Positions 13,782 to 22,297 of a stretch of 28,946 nt of DNA are shown here, in pieces (position 1 is the stretch's first letter; every line of letters begins with the position of its first letter). The translations under genes were made by a program, and so were the position numbers. This DNA is from Acidimicrobiia bacterium (GTDB taxonomy: Bacteria > Actinomycetota > Acidimicrobiia > Acidimicrobiales > Aldehydirespiratoraceae), in NCBI GenBank assembly GCA_022824605.1, contig JAJDZO010000392.1, positions 1 to 28,946 of the forward strand, written 5' to 3'. The notes under the pieces are model-generated. The model worked only from the letters and a program-made list of their open reading frames with translations, made no database searches and was not told where the DNA came from.

Positions 13782-14990
13782 GTGTTCCTGCAGCCGTTGC
13801 TGAGGCGCAATCCACGGTTCGTGGAAGCCGCAATCGAGCTTCATCAGGCGGGACGGATACCGGCCAACAGCTGCGTACTCGACCTCGACGCGATCGAGAC
13901 GAACACGGACGGACTGTGCCAGCAGGCCCGCAGGCTCGGCTTGACCGTCTACGCCATGACCAAGCAGATCGGCCGGGCCCCGGCGGCGATGACCGCCATG
14001 ACCACCGGCGGCGTCGACGGCTATGTCGCCGTGGACATGGCCTGCGCCCGACCGATCGCCCGCCACGGCCACAACCTCGGCCATGTCGGCCATCTCGTGC
14101 AAGTGCCCCGAGCCGAAGCCGGCGAAGCTGCCGGACTGCAGCCTGACTATTGGACGGTCTTCTCGGTGAACAAGGCCGAAGAGGCCGCGGCCTCGGCCCG
14201 TCGTCTCGGCCGGTCGCAGCGTCTTCTGGTGCGGGCCTTCGCCGAGGGCGACACCTTCTACCCCGGACATGAGGGCGGCGTAGAGCTGGACCACCTGCCC
14301 GCCATGATCGATCACCTCGCCGGGCTGGCTGGTGTCGAGTTCGCCGGGCTGACCACGTTCCCGGCGCTGCTGTTCGATTCCGCTTCGGGCGGTGCCCGCC
14401 TCACCCCCAACGCCGCGACGCTGGCCCGGGCTGCGGAGATCGCCCGCGGCCACCCCGCCTGCCCGGCGACGCTGGAGATCAACGCGCCCGGTACCACCTC
14501 GTCCGAGGTGCTCGGCATGCTGGCCGAGGCCGGCGCCACCCAGGTCGAGCCCGGCCATGGACTCACCGGCACGACTCCCCTCCATGGGGTGCGGGACCTT
14601 CCGGAGCAGCCCGCGGTGCTCTACCTCAGCGAGGTGGCCCACATCCACCAGGGCGTGCCGCTCTGCTTCGGCGGGGGCCTGTACATCGACCCGGTGTTCG
14701 GCGACTACGAGGTGCGAGCCGTTGTCGCCCACGATCCGTCGGAGGTGTCGACGGAACCGGTGCCCGTGGACATGCCCGCCCCGGCGGCCATCGACTACTA
14801 CGCCAGACTCCACCCCGGCGAGAGCCGGACTGTGGCCGAGGGCGCCACCGTTGTCTTCGGCTTCCGGGTCCAGGCCTTCGTCACCAGGACGTTGATCGTG
14901 GGCCTCACCGGCGTTTCCTCCGGCCGGGCGCAGGTGGCGGGCATCTGGAACGGCTTCGGGGACGAAGTCTCCGTCGGGGGCTCGAAGTGA
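13782..14990 (+). CDS. yhfX: YhfX-like PLP-dependent protein (alanine racemase fold)
   Basis: A fold-type III PLP protein, 402 aa, similar along its length to E. coli YhfX, whose reaction is not established. Seen: the N-terminus FLQPLLRRNPRFVEAAIELHQAGRIPANS matches the YhfX pattern. LDLDAIETNT and YAMTKQIGRAP follow, with Lys as the likely PLP lysine, then GHVGHLVQVP, FYPGHEGGVELDHLP, FAGLTTFPALLFD, LEINAPGTTSSEVL, AEPGH-like QVEPGHGLTGTTP, YLSEVAHIHQG and CFGGGLY. The GTG at 13782 is fixed by the conserved N-terminus and AGAAGGAG upstream. The stop overlaps the ATPase start by GTGA. Racemisation or cleavage of a D-amino acid or amino-sugar-derived compound is possible; the substrate is unknown. 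Confidence 0.85.
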   Translation: MFLQPLLRRNPRFVEAAIELHQAGRIPANSCVLDLDAIETNTDGLCQQARRLGLTVYAMTKQIGRAPAAMTAMTTGGVDGYVAVDMACARPIARHGHNLGHVGHLVQVPRAEAGEAAGLQPDYWTVFSVNKAEEAAASARRLGRSQRLLVRAFAEGDTFYPGHEGGVELDHLPAMIDHLAGLAGVEFAGLTTFPALLFDSASGGARLTPNAATLARAAEIARGHPACPATLEINAPGTTSSEVLGMLAEAGATQVEPGHGLTGTTPLHGVRDLPEQPAVLYLSEVAHIHQGVPLCFGGGLYIDPVFGDYEVRAVVAHDPSEVSTEPVPVDMPAPAAIDYYARLHPGESRTVAEGATVVFGFRVQAFVTRTLIVGLTGVSSGRAQVAGIWNGFGDEVSVGGSK

Positions 14991-15766
14991 CGGGCGCGGC
15001 CGGTGCGCCCGCGCTCGAAGTCGAGGGTCTGCGCAAGTCGTTCCGGGCAGTTCGGGCGCTCGACGGGGTGGCGTTGAGCCTTCACTACGGCCGGGTCACG
15101 GCTCTATTGGGCGACAACGGTGCCGGCAAGTCGACGCTGGTCAAGTGCATCTCGGGTGTCTATGCGCCCGACGCGGGCGTGGTCAAAGTCAACGGGGTCG
15201 CCCAGGCCATCTCCTCGCCCGAAACAGCCCGGTCGCTGGGCATCGAGACCGTCCATCAGACGCTGGCAGTGATCGATCCTCTCGATGTGGTCGAGAATCT
15301 GTTCCTCAATCGAGAGCACACCCGCGGCGGGCGGCTTGGAGCGTGGCTCGGGGTGCTCGACAAGAAACGCATGCGGGCCGAGTCCGGTGAGATCCTGGGG
15401 CGGCTAGACATCCGCATTCCCTCGTTGCGCCGCTCGATGAGCGCACTGTCGGGCGGTCAGCGCCAGGCGGTGGCGATAGGCCGGGCGGCCGCTTGGGGAC
15501 AGCAGATCGTGCTGCTAGATGAACCCGCTGCCGCGCTAGGCGTGGAGCAGGCGGCCCGAGTGCTCGAACTCATTCGCAACCTGCGTGAAGCAGGGGTGGC
15601 TGTTCTGCTGATCACTCACAACATGGACCGCGTCACCGAGGTCTGCGACCGGGCCGTGGTGTTGCGCCAGGGTCGCAAGACCGCAGAAGTAGATGTCGGC
15701 GAGGCAACCAAGGACGATCTGGTCGCCTACATCACCGGCGCTAGAGCCGGCGATCTCGACCGATGA
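14987..15766 (+). CDS. Sugar ABC transporter ATP-binding protein, single domain
   Basis: The ATPase of the importer, 259 aa. Seen: Walker A GDNGAGKST at 42-50, Q-loop area VHQTLAVIDPLDVVEN, signature LSGGQ at 154-158, Walker B IVLLDEP at 174-180 and switch His in LLITHNMD. Ribose-type systems usually have a double ATPase of about 500 aa; this one has a single domain, like the FrcA/XylG-type minority, and would act as a homodimer. The GTG start overlaps the yhfX stop, and the stop overlaps the kinase start by ATGA. The gene order lipoprotein, permease, yhfX, ATPase places the PLP gene inside the transporter set, which suggests a linked function. Confidence 0.93.
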   Translation: MTGAAGAPALEVEGLRKSFRAVRALDGVALSLHYGRVTALLGDNGAGKSTLVKCISGVYAPDAGVVKVNGVAQAISSPETARSLGIETVHQTLAVIDPLDVVENLFLNREHTRGGRLGAWLGVLDKKRMRAESGEILGRLDIRIPSLRRSMSALSGGQRQAVAIGRAAAWGQQIVLLDEPAAALGVEQAARVLELIRNLREAGVAVLLITHNMDRVTEVCDRAVVLRQGRKTAEVDVGEATKDDLVAYITGARAGDLDR

Positions 15767-16542
15767 GCGAGAAGATCGAGATGCAGCTAGGAGTCGATGT
15801 TGGAGGCACCAGCATCAAGGGTGCCGTCGTCGACCTTTGCACTGGAGAGCTGGCCGGAGCCATCCGCACCGAGCTGACGCCAGAGACCGCTACTCCCGCT
15901 GATGTCGTGTCCGCCATCGGCCGTATCGCGTCCGCGGTGGGCTGGTCTGGACCGGTCGGAGTGGCCCTACCGGGCGTCATCGACGGGTCGTCGCTGCGCC
16001 ATGCCCCTAATCTCTCCCGAGCGTTCGAAGAGAACGGTGCGCTGGCCTGCCTACGGTCCGCTGAAAGCGCCAACGCGGTGCTCATCAATGACGCCGATGC
16101 CGCCGGGCTAGCTGAGTTGACCTACGGAGACGCCGGACTCGACCGGGACGGGCTGACTATCGTGCTGACCTTCGGAACGGGCATAGGCAGCGCACTGCTC
16201 CACAACGGCGACCTGATCGCCAACTCGGAGCTAGGCAGTCTCGCCAGTGCAAACGGACGCTTCGAGGAGATCGCGTCGGGCAGAGCGATCTCCACCGAGG
16301 AACTCACTCCGGTCGAGTGGGCTCGGCGGGCCCAGCCCTTCTTCGATGAGTTGGAGGCCATGCTCAACCCGTCGCGCTGGGTCGTGGGCGGAGGACTGAG
16401 TGAGAGCTTCGACCGCTTCGCATCGAGACTCGAGCTGTCGAAACCCATTTCGGTGGCCCACCTCGGCGTGCATGCCGGTGTCGTCGGTGCTGCCGTGGCT
16501 GCTGGTGGACGTGTTCGAGCGCCGGCCGAGGCAGCAGCATGA
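15763..16542 (+). CDS. ROK-family sugar kinase, polyphosphate-glucokinase-like
   Basis: A cytoplasmic sugar kinase, 259 aa. Seen: the phosphate loop GVDVGGTSIKGAVVD at residues 10-24, VGVALPGVIDG, INDADAAGLAELTYG with the likely catalytic Asp, LTFGTGIGSALLHNGDLIANSELG, and WVVGGGLSES. The short length, missing zinc-binding cysteines and FGTGIGSAL...NSELG pattern resemble actinobacterial polyphosphate/ATP glucokinases. In this operon the substrate is probably glucosamine or a related hexose entering through the ABC importer, giving the 6-phosphate for NagB. Overlaps of 4 bp on both sides show tight coupling. Phosphate donor and sugar preference cannot be read from the sequence. Confidence 0.88.
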   Translation: MSEKIEMQLGVDVGGTSIKGAVVDLCTGELAGAIRTELTPETATPADVVSAIGRIASAVGWSGPVGVALPGVIDGSSLRHAPNLSRAFEENGALACLRSAESANAVLINDADAAGLAELTYGDAGLDRDGLTIVLTFGTGIGSALLHNGDLIANSELGSLASANGRFEEIASGRAISTEELTPVEWARRAQPFFDELEAMLNPSRWVVGGGLSESFDRFASRLELSKPISVAHLGVHAGVVGAAVAAGGRVRAPAEAAA

Positions 16543-17306
16543 GAGTGGTCGTCTCCGACACCGCGGCCGCGGCCGCTCAAGCGGCTGCGGAGCTGGTTCA
16601 GCAGTTCATCTCCTGTGAGCCATCACCGGCCCTCGGCTTGGCGACTGGCGAGACGATGGTGCCCGTGTTCTCCGAACTAGTGCGACGCCACCGCGAGGAG
16701 GGACTCAGTTTCAGCCATGTGCGTGTGTTTCTGCTCGATGAGTACCTTGATCTTGCTCAGGACCATCCCTGCGCCTTCCGTGGTGTTGTTCGCCGACTGC
16801 TCGCGGATCCAACGGACTTGGAACCCGATGCCGTCCATGGCCCCGACCCCGATGCGGGGGATCTGGCCGCCGAATGCGCCCGCTATGAGCGCCAGATAAC
16901 CGAAGCTGCGATAGGCCTGCAACTGTTGGGCCTGGGCGCAAATGGCCACGTCGCGTTCAACGAGCCCGGCTCTCCTGTGGACAGCACAACTCGGGTTGTG
17001 CAGTTGAGCGAGCGCACTCGCGTCGACAACGCTCGCTCGTTTCGGTCCGCCCAATGTGTGCCGACCCGAGCGATCACCCAGGGTCTAGCCACCATCAGTT
17101 CCGCGGCCCGGTTGGTCTTGGTCGCTTGCGGCGAGCACAAGGCTCAAGTTGTAGCCCATGCGATAGAAGGCCCCGTCACGACTGAGATCCCAGCCTCAGT
17201 CATTCAGCGTCATCAAGACGTGACGGTAATACTCGATCCCTCCGCGGCCTCCGCCATGGCCAGGGTTCCGCTCGCGGGCACCGCCTGGGTTCCCGGCGTA
17301 GACTGA
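16539..17306 (+). CDS. nagB: Glucosamine-6-phosphate deaminase with a GlxD-like C-terminal tail
   Basis: Converts glucosamine-6-phosphate to fructose-6-phosphate and ammonia. Seen: LGLATGETMVPVF for phosphate binding, LDEYLDL with the catalytic Asp67, LGLGANGHVAFNEPGS with the His and Glu of the active site, CGEHKAQVVAHAIEGP, and the closing strand VTVILDPSAAS. Homologues normally end a few residues after this. Here the protein continues MARVPLAGTAWVPGVD, nearly identical to the last residues of GlxD, coded by the right-hand 56-bp repeat. The catalytic part is intact at about 240 residues, so activity is likely. It closes the ABC/ROK operon; the ATG overlaps the kinase stop as ATGA. Confidence 0.9.
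   Translation: MRVVVSDTAAAAAQAAAELVQQFISCEPSPALGLATGETMVPVFSELVRRHREEGLSFSHVRVFLLDEYLDLAQDHPCAFRGVVRRLLADPTDLEPDAVHGPDPDAGDLAAECARYERQITEAAIGLQLLGLGANGHVAFNEPGSPVDSTTRVVQLSERTRVDNARSFRSAQCVPTRAITQGLATISSAARLVLVACGEHKAQVVAHAIEGPVTTEIPASVIQRHQDVTVILDPSAASAMARVPLAGTAWVPGVD
17251..17306 (+). repeat. Right 56-bp direct repeat (fused to nagB 3' end)
   Basis: Gapless match to 8548-8603 with seven mismatches, four of which are A/G or C/T changes near third codon positions. It includes the nagB stop codon. It marks the right border of the amino-sugar block; after it the methylated-amine genes resume. Confidence 0.92.
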
Positions 17307-17313
17307 ACGCTCG

Positions 17314-17333
17314 GGTCCGGGGCTGTCCGGACC
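17314..17333 (+). terminator. Hairpin between nagB and the dehydrogenase operon
   Basis: Perfect 7-bp stem GGTCCGG (17314-17320) / CCGGACC (17327-17333) with a 6-base loop. No T-tract follows. It could weakly terminate the amino-sugar operon or serve as an operator for the dehydrogenase genes. Confidence 0.4.
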
Positions 17334-17357
17334 ATCAGATCGACCGAGGGGAGTTTG

Positions 17358-19817
17358 ATGGTCCAGGGGGTGCCCGACCGGGCCCAGGTTGTGGTCGTGG
17401 GCGGTGGGATCGTCGGCTGCAGCGTGGCTTACCATCTCGCTCTTCGGGGCATCACCGACGTAGTCGTGCTGGAGCAGAACAAGCTCACCGGCGGGACCAC
17501 CTGGCATGCGGCCGGGCTCGTGTCGCAGCTCAAGTCGACCCTCAGCCTCACCAGGCTGGCCACCTACTCGGCCCGCCTCTACGAGGCTCTCGAGGACGAG
17601 ACCGGCCAGGCCACCGGCTGTCGCACCCCCGGCTCGATCTCGGTGGCCGCCGACGCCGAACGCTGGGAGGAGATCAGGCGCGGCGCGGCCATGGCGGTGT
17701 CGCTCGGGGTCGAGACCCGCGAGATCGAGATGGACGAGGTGCGCGAACGCTGGCCGCTGATCCGCACCGACGACCTGGTGGGTGCGCTGTACATCCCCCG
17801 CGACGGCCACACCTCCCCGGTGGACACCACCATGGCGATGGCCAAGGGCGCTCGCAGCCGGGGAGTGCGCATCGTCGAGGACATCGCGGTCACCGGGCTG
17901 CGCGCCCGCGACGGCGCCATCTCCGCGGTCGACACCGAGCAGGGCAGCATCGAGACCGAGACCGTGGTGCTGGCCACCGGCATCTGGACGCGCCAGCTCG
18001 CGGCCCAGATCGGTGTGAACGTGCCGCTGCAGGCCTGCGAGCACTTCTACGTGGTGTCGGAGCCGCTGGGCCTCGACGCCGACACCCCGGTGCTGCGCGA
18101 TCCCGGCAACTACACCTACTTCAAAGAGGAGACCGGCAAGATCATGGCCGGCTTCTTCGAGCCCCGAGGCAAGGTGTGGAACCTCGACGGGATCCCCCGC
18201 GACTTCTCCTTCGGCACCCTCGGCGAGGACTGGGAGCACATCGGGCCGATCTTCGAGCGGTCCATCCACCGGGTGCCCGCGCTGGGCGAGTGCGGCATCC
18301 AACTCTTCCTCAACGGACCGGAGGCCTTCACCCCCGACGGGGTGTACTACCTGGGCGAGGCGCCCGAAGTGGACGGATGCTTCGTGGCGGCCGGGTTCAA
18401 CTCGGTGGGCATCCAGTCCGCAGGAGGCGTGGGCTGGGCCCTGGCCGACTGGATCGCCGATCGCCACCCTCCCATGGACCTGTCGTCGGTGGACATCCGC
18501 CGGGCGTTCGAGTTCCAGTCCGACCCCGCCTACCTGTCCGAGCGCATCCCCGAGAGCCTGGGGCTGCTGTACGCCATGCACTGGCCCTTCTACCAGTACC
18601 AGAGCGCCCGAGGTCGGCGGATGTCGCCCCTGCACGACCGCCTCGAAGCAGCCGGCGCGGTGTTCGGCGAGACCGCCGGCTGGGAGCGACCCAACTGGTA
18701 CGCCCATGGCGGTCAGGCCCGCGAGTACGTCTACAGCTACGGCAAGCAGAACTGGTGGGCCAACACCGGCAGCGAGTGCCGGGCTGTGCGGGAACGGGTG
18801 GCGTTGTTCGATCAGACCTCTTTCGCCAAGTTCACCGTGGACGGCCCCGACTCGCTGGTGGTGCTCGACGAGCTGAGCACCGCCCGCATCGACGTTCCCG
18901 TCGGCAAAGCGGTGTACACCCAGTGGTGCAACGACCGGGGCGGCATCGAGGCCGACCTGACCATCACCCGCATGGCCCTGGACCGGTTCCTGGTGGTGAC
19001 CGCCGCCGCGGCCCAGACCCGGGACTGGGCCCGCCTGCGTCGAGCGAGCCGGGATCGTGACGTGGAGATCGCCGACATCACCGAGCACTGGGCCATGATC
19101 GGGCTCATGGGTCCCAAGGCCCGCTACGTCCTCGCCCCGCTCACCTCTGCGCTGCTCACCAACACCCACTTCCCGTTCGGCACGTCGCGGCGCATCGACG
19201 TCGCCGGCCTCGATGTGCTGGCCCTGCGCATGAGCTACGTGGGCGAACTCGGCTGGGAGCTGTACCTGCCCAACGAGCATGCGGTGGAGCTGTACGACGC
19301 GCTGATGGACGCGGGCGAGCGCCACGGCCTGGCCCTGGCCGGCTATCACGCCATGAACACGCTGCGGCTCGAGTCGGGGTACCGGCACTGGGGCCACGAC
19401 ATCACCGACGAGGACACCCCCATCGAGGCAGGGCTCGGCTTCACCATCGGCTGGGACAAACCCAACCCCTGGAACGGCCGCACCGCGCTGGAGAACCAGC
19501 GCGAACAGCCCCGCAACAAACGCCTGATCCAGTTCCGGCTGGAGCACCCCGAGCTGCTCTGCTACCACGACGACCCGATCCTGCGCAACGGAGAGTCGGT
19601 GGGCAGCACCACGTCGTCGATGTGGAGCTACACCGAGGACCGCTGCCTGGCCATGGGCTACCTGCACCGACGCGGCGACGAGGGCGTCGTGCAGGAATGG
19701 CTCGACTCAGGCGCATTCGAGATCAACGTCGGCGGTGACCTGGTGGCCGCCACCCCTTCGATACGCAGCTTCTACGATCCCCGCAGCCGGCGGGTGCGCT
19801 TGGAGGACGGCCCATGA
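17358..19817 (+). CDS. FAD/GcvT dimethylglycine- or sarcosine-dehydrogenase-like protein 1
   Basis: An N-demethylating flavoprotein of 819 aa. Seen: a dinucleotide-binding N-terminus VVVVGGGIVGCSVAYHLALRG (first 20: VVVVGGGIVGCSVAYHLALR), and GTTWHAAGL where His50 matches the His that carries covalent FAD in dimethylglycine and sarcosine dehydrogenases. The DAO-type domain runs to about 380, a linker domain to 440, and a GcvT-like folate domain with RMSYVGELGWELYLP near 620 and a C-terminal barrel follow. Family members oxidise an N-methyl group and pass it to tetrahydrofolate. ATG 17358 is chosen over the adjacent TTG 17355 since GAGGGGAG is 5 bases upstream. The stop overlaps the paralogue downstream. 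Which N-methyl amine it uses is unknown. Confidence 0.9.
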   Translation: MVQGVPDRAQVVVVGGGIVGCSVAYHLALRGITDVVVLEQNKLTGGTTWHAAGLVSQLKSTLSLTRLATYSARLYEALEDETGQATGCRTPGSISVAADAERWEEIRRGAAMAVSLGVETREIEMDEVRERWPLIRTDDLVGALYIPRDGHTSPVDTTMAMAKGARSRGVRIVEDIAVTGLRARDGAISAVDTEQGSIETETVVLATGIWTRQLAAQIGVNVPLQACEHFYVVSEPLGLDADTPVLRDPGNYTYFKEETGKIMAGFFEPRGKVWNLDGIPRDFSFGTLGEDWEHIGPIFERSIHRVPALGECGIQLFLNGPEAFTPDGVYYLGEAPEVDGCFVAAGFNSVGIQSAGGVGWALADWIADRHPPMDLSSVDIRRAFEFQSDPAYLSERIPESLGLLYAMHWPFYQYQSARGRRMSPLHDRLEAAGAVFGETAGWERPNWYAHGGQAREYVYSYGKQNWWANTGSECRAVRERVALFDQTSFAKFTVDGPDSLVVLDELSTARIDVPVGKAVYTQWCNDRGGIEADLTITRMALDRFLVVTAAAAQTRDWARLRRASRDRDVEIADITEHWAMIGLMGPKARYVLAPLTSALLTNTHFPFGTSRRIDVAGLDVLALRMSYVGELGWELYLPNEHAVELYDALMDAGERHGLALAGYHAMNTLRLESGYRHWGHDITDEDTPIEAGLGFTIGWDKPNPWNGRTALENQREQPRNKRLIQFRLEHPELLCYHDDPILRNGESVGSTTSSMWSYTEDRCLAMGYLHRRGDEGVVQEWLDSGAFEINVGGDLVAATPSIRSFYDPRSRRVRLEDGP

Positions 19818-22279
19818 CCGAGCAGGCGAGGTGCGTGATCATCGGTGGCGGCGCCATGGGCGTGGGCCTGCTCTACTACCTGGCCCAGGAGGGCTGGACC
19901 GACACCATCCTGTTGGAGAAGGGCGAGCTGACCTCAGGGTCCACCTGGCACGCGGCCGGCCTGATACCCAACTTCATCGGCGATCTGAACATGGCCAAGG
20001 TCCATGAGGAGGCCGTGGCTCTGTACCCCCGCCTCGAGGAGGAGACCGGGCTGTCGGCCGGCTGGCACGGCTGCGGCGCCATCCGGCTGGCCCGCACCGA
20101 CGACGAGGTCGACTGGCACCGCTACGTGCACGCCATGCTCACCCAGATCGGCGTCGAGTCGCACCTCATCGGCCCCGCCGAGATCCGCGAGCGCCATCCG
20201 CTGCTGGAGGACCTCAGCGACGTGCAGATCGGCTTCTACACCCCCAACGACGGCTGGACCGACCCGACCGGCTGCACCAACGCCATGGCCCGAGGCGCCC
20301 GCAACCGCGGCTGCGAGATACGGCGCCACACGCTGGTCACCGACATGAACCACCTGCCCGACGGACGCTGGGAGATCATCGCCACCCCCGGCGGCATGGC
20401 CGGCACCGGCGCCGACGACAGCTACCGGATCGAGTGCGAGCACGTAGTCAACGCGGCCGGCCACTACGCCCCCCAACTCGGGGCCATGGTGGGCCTCGAC
20501 GTGCCCATCGTGTCGGTGATCCACCAGTACCTCGTCACCGAGCCGCTGCAGGCCATGATCGATCTGGGACATGAGCCTCCCGTCACCCGGGATCCGAGGG
20601 CGTCGTGCTACTACCGCCGCGAGATAGACGGCCTGCTGGTCGGGCCCTATGAGATGTCGGACTCCAGGGTGTACGGCGTCGAGGGCATCGACTGGGCTCA
20701 CGACTTCCACCTCACCGGCGAGAACGTCGACGTGCTCGAGGAGTGCCTGGAGTACACCGCCATGCGCATCCCCGCCTTCGCGGAGGCCGGGATCAAACAG
20801 ATCGTGTCCGGCCCGATCACCCACACACCCGACTCCGGGTACCTGATGGGCCCGGCGCCGGGGTTGGGAAACTACTGGCACTGCAACGGCGCCTCCATCG
20901 GCATCACCCAGGGTCCCGGCGCGGGCAAGTACCTGGCTCAATGGATGGTGCACGGCCAGACCGAGATCAACGTCCGCGGCATGGACCCCCGCCGCTTCGG
21001 CGATCACACCGGACCCCGCTCTACGTTCGCCATCGCCAAAGCCACCGACGAGTATCACGAGATGTACCAGGTGCGCCTGCCCGGTGAGTACCGGGCCGCG
21101 GGACGGCCCCAGAAGGTCAATCCCCTCTACGGGCGCCTCGACCGCCTCGGCGCGCAGTGGCAGGAGGTGTACGGCTGGGAGCGCCCCCAGTACTTCTCGC
21201 CCGACGGGGCCGTCGAGCGTCACTCCTTCCGCCGCTCCAACGCCTTCGATCCGGTGGGCGCCGAGGTGCGCGGCGTGCGTGAGCGTGTCGGTATCGCCGA
21301 CATCAGTGCGTTCGCCTCCTTCGAGGTGACCGGCGCCGACGCGCCCGCCCTGCTCGACCGGCTGTCGGCCAATCGTCTGCCGGCCCGTGACGGCGGCATC
21401 CGGTTGACGCACATGCTCACCGAACTCGGCGGCATCGAATGCGAGATGACCGTCACCCGTTTGGCGTCCGACCGCTTCTATGCGACCTCGGCCATCATGG
21501 GTCAGAGCCACGACCTCGACTGGCTCGTGCAACACATCGGCGAAGGTGAGGACGTGGAGGTGGCCGACGTCACCGACTCCACCGGCCTGCTGGCGGTGAC
21601 CGGACCACGGGCCCGCGACGTGCTCGCGCCGCTCACCGATGCCGACCTGAGCAACGAGGCGTTCCGGTGGCTGACCGCGGCGGAGATCAAGGTCGCCGGT
21701 GTGCCGTGTCTGGCCATGCGGGTGTCGTACGTGGGCGAGCTGGGCTGGGAACTGCACTGCGCCATGGACCGCCTTGCCGACCTGTACGACGCGCTGGTCG
21801 CCGCGGGCGAGCCTCACGGCATGGTCCACTTCGGCAGCTACGCCATGAACGTGATGCGAATCGAGAAGGGCTACAAGGCGTGGGGATCGGAACTCACCAC
21901 CGAGATCACCCCCATCGAGGCCCGCTTGGAGCGCTTCGTCGACCTCGAACGGCCGTTCGTCGGCCGTGACGCCACCGTGGCTCGCCGTGATCAGGCCGCG
22001 CCGCTGTCGATGGTGCTGGTGTACTGCGAGGTGGACGCCACCGACAACGACGTGCGCGGCAACGAGCCGGCCTTCGACGCCGGCGGCAACGTGATGGGCA
22101 TCGCCACCAGCGGCACCTGGGGCCACACCGTGGGCCGCAGCCTGGCGTTCGTGTATGTGGCCCCGGCCTTCGAGGCGCCCGGCTCGACCTTCGAGCTCGA
22201 CCTGCTGGGGGAGCGCCGGGCGGCGACCGTGCTGGCGGAGCCGGCCTACGACCCGGCCAACGTCGCCCCAAGATCATGA
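19814..22279 (+). CDS. FAD/GcvT dimethylglycine- or sarcosine-dehydrogenase-like protein 2
   Basis: A paralogue of the preceding gene with the same architecture, 821 aa. Seen: CVIIGGGAMGVGLLYYLAQE at the start, GSTWHAAGLIP with the flavin-linking His46, a DAO-type domain with the HCNGASIGITQGPGAGKYLA segment, then the GcvT-like part with VGIADISAFASFEVTG, GLLAVTGPRARDVLAPL, RVSYVGELGWELHC and YAMNVMRIEKGYKAWGSELT. The two proteins differ strongly across the substrate-facing half, so they probably act on different N-methyl compounds or in sequence, for example dimethylglycine then sarcosine. The ATG overlaps the first gene's stop as ATGA. Assignment to a precise substrate is not possible. Confidence 0.9.
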   Translation: MTEQARCVIIGGGAMGVGLLYYLAQEGWTDTILLEKGELTSGSTWHAAGLIPNFIGDLNMAKVHEEAVALYPRLEEETGLSAGWHGCGAIRLARTDDEVDWHRYVHAMLTQIGVESHLIGPAEIRERHPLLEDLSDVQIGFYTPNDGWTDPTGCTNAMARGARNRGCEIRRHTLVTDMNHLPDGRWEIIATPGGMAGTGADDSYRIECEHVVNAAGHYAPQLGAMVGLDVPIVSVIHQYLVTEPLQAMIDLGHEPPVTRDPRASCYYRREIDGLLVGPYEMSDSRVYGVEGIDWAHDFHLTGENVDVLEECLEYTAMRIPAFAEAGIKQIVSGPITHTPDSGYLMGPAPGLGNYWHCNGASIGITQGPGAGKYLAQWMVHGQTEINVRGMDPRRFGDHTGPRSTFAIAKATDEYHEMYQVRLPGEYRAAGRPQKVNPLYGRLDRLGAQWQEVYGWERPQYFSPDGAVERHSFRRSNAFDPVGAEVRGVRERVGIADISAFASFEVTGADAPALLDRLSANRLPARDGGIRLTHMLTELGGIECEMTVTRLASDRFYATSAIMGQSHDLDWLVQHIGEGEDVEVADVTDSTGLLAVTGPRARDVLAPLTDADLSNEAFRWLTAAEIKVAGVPCLAMRVSYVGELGWELHCAMDRLADLYDALVAAGEPHGMVHFGSYAMNVMRIEKGYKAWGSELTTEITPIEARLERFVDLERPFVGRDATVARRDQAAPLSMVLVYCEVDATDNDVRGNEPAFDAGGNVMGIATSGTWGHTVGRSLAFVYVAPAFEAPGSTFELDLLGERRAATVLAEPAYDPANVAPRS

Positions 22280-22297
22280 GGAGCGGGCCTGCGAGCC

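Noticed and set aside
16539..17306. NagB active-site loss (GANGH instead of the E. coli GNDGH)
   Set aside because: An Asn at this position is common in NagB proteins of Gram-positive bacteria, and the His and Glu are intact.
17307..17357. Glycine riboswitch ahead of the dehydrogenase genes
   Set aside because: The gap is only about 50 bases and holds a single hairpin; there is no room for an aptamer.
17196..22126. Very long open frames on the minus strand opposite the two dehydrogenase genes (up to 823 codons)
   Set aside because: They mirror the GC-rich third-position pattern of the plus-strand genes, have no family motifs and are full of low-complexity His/Gly/Val/Arg runs. The plus-strand proteins are unambiguous.
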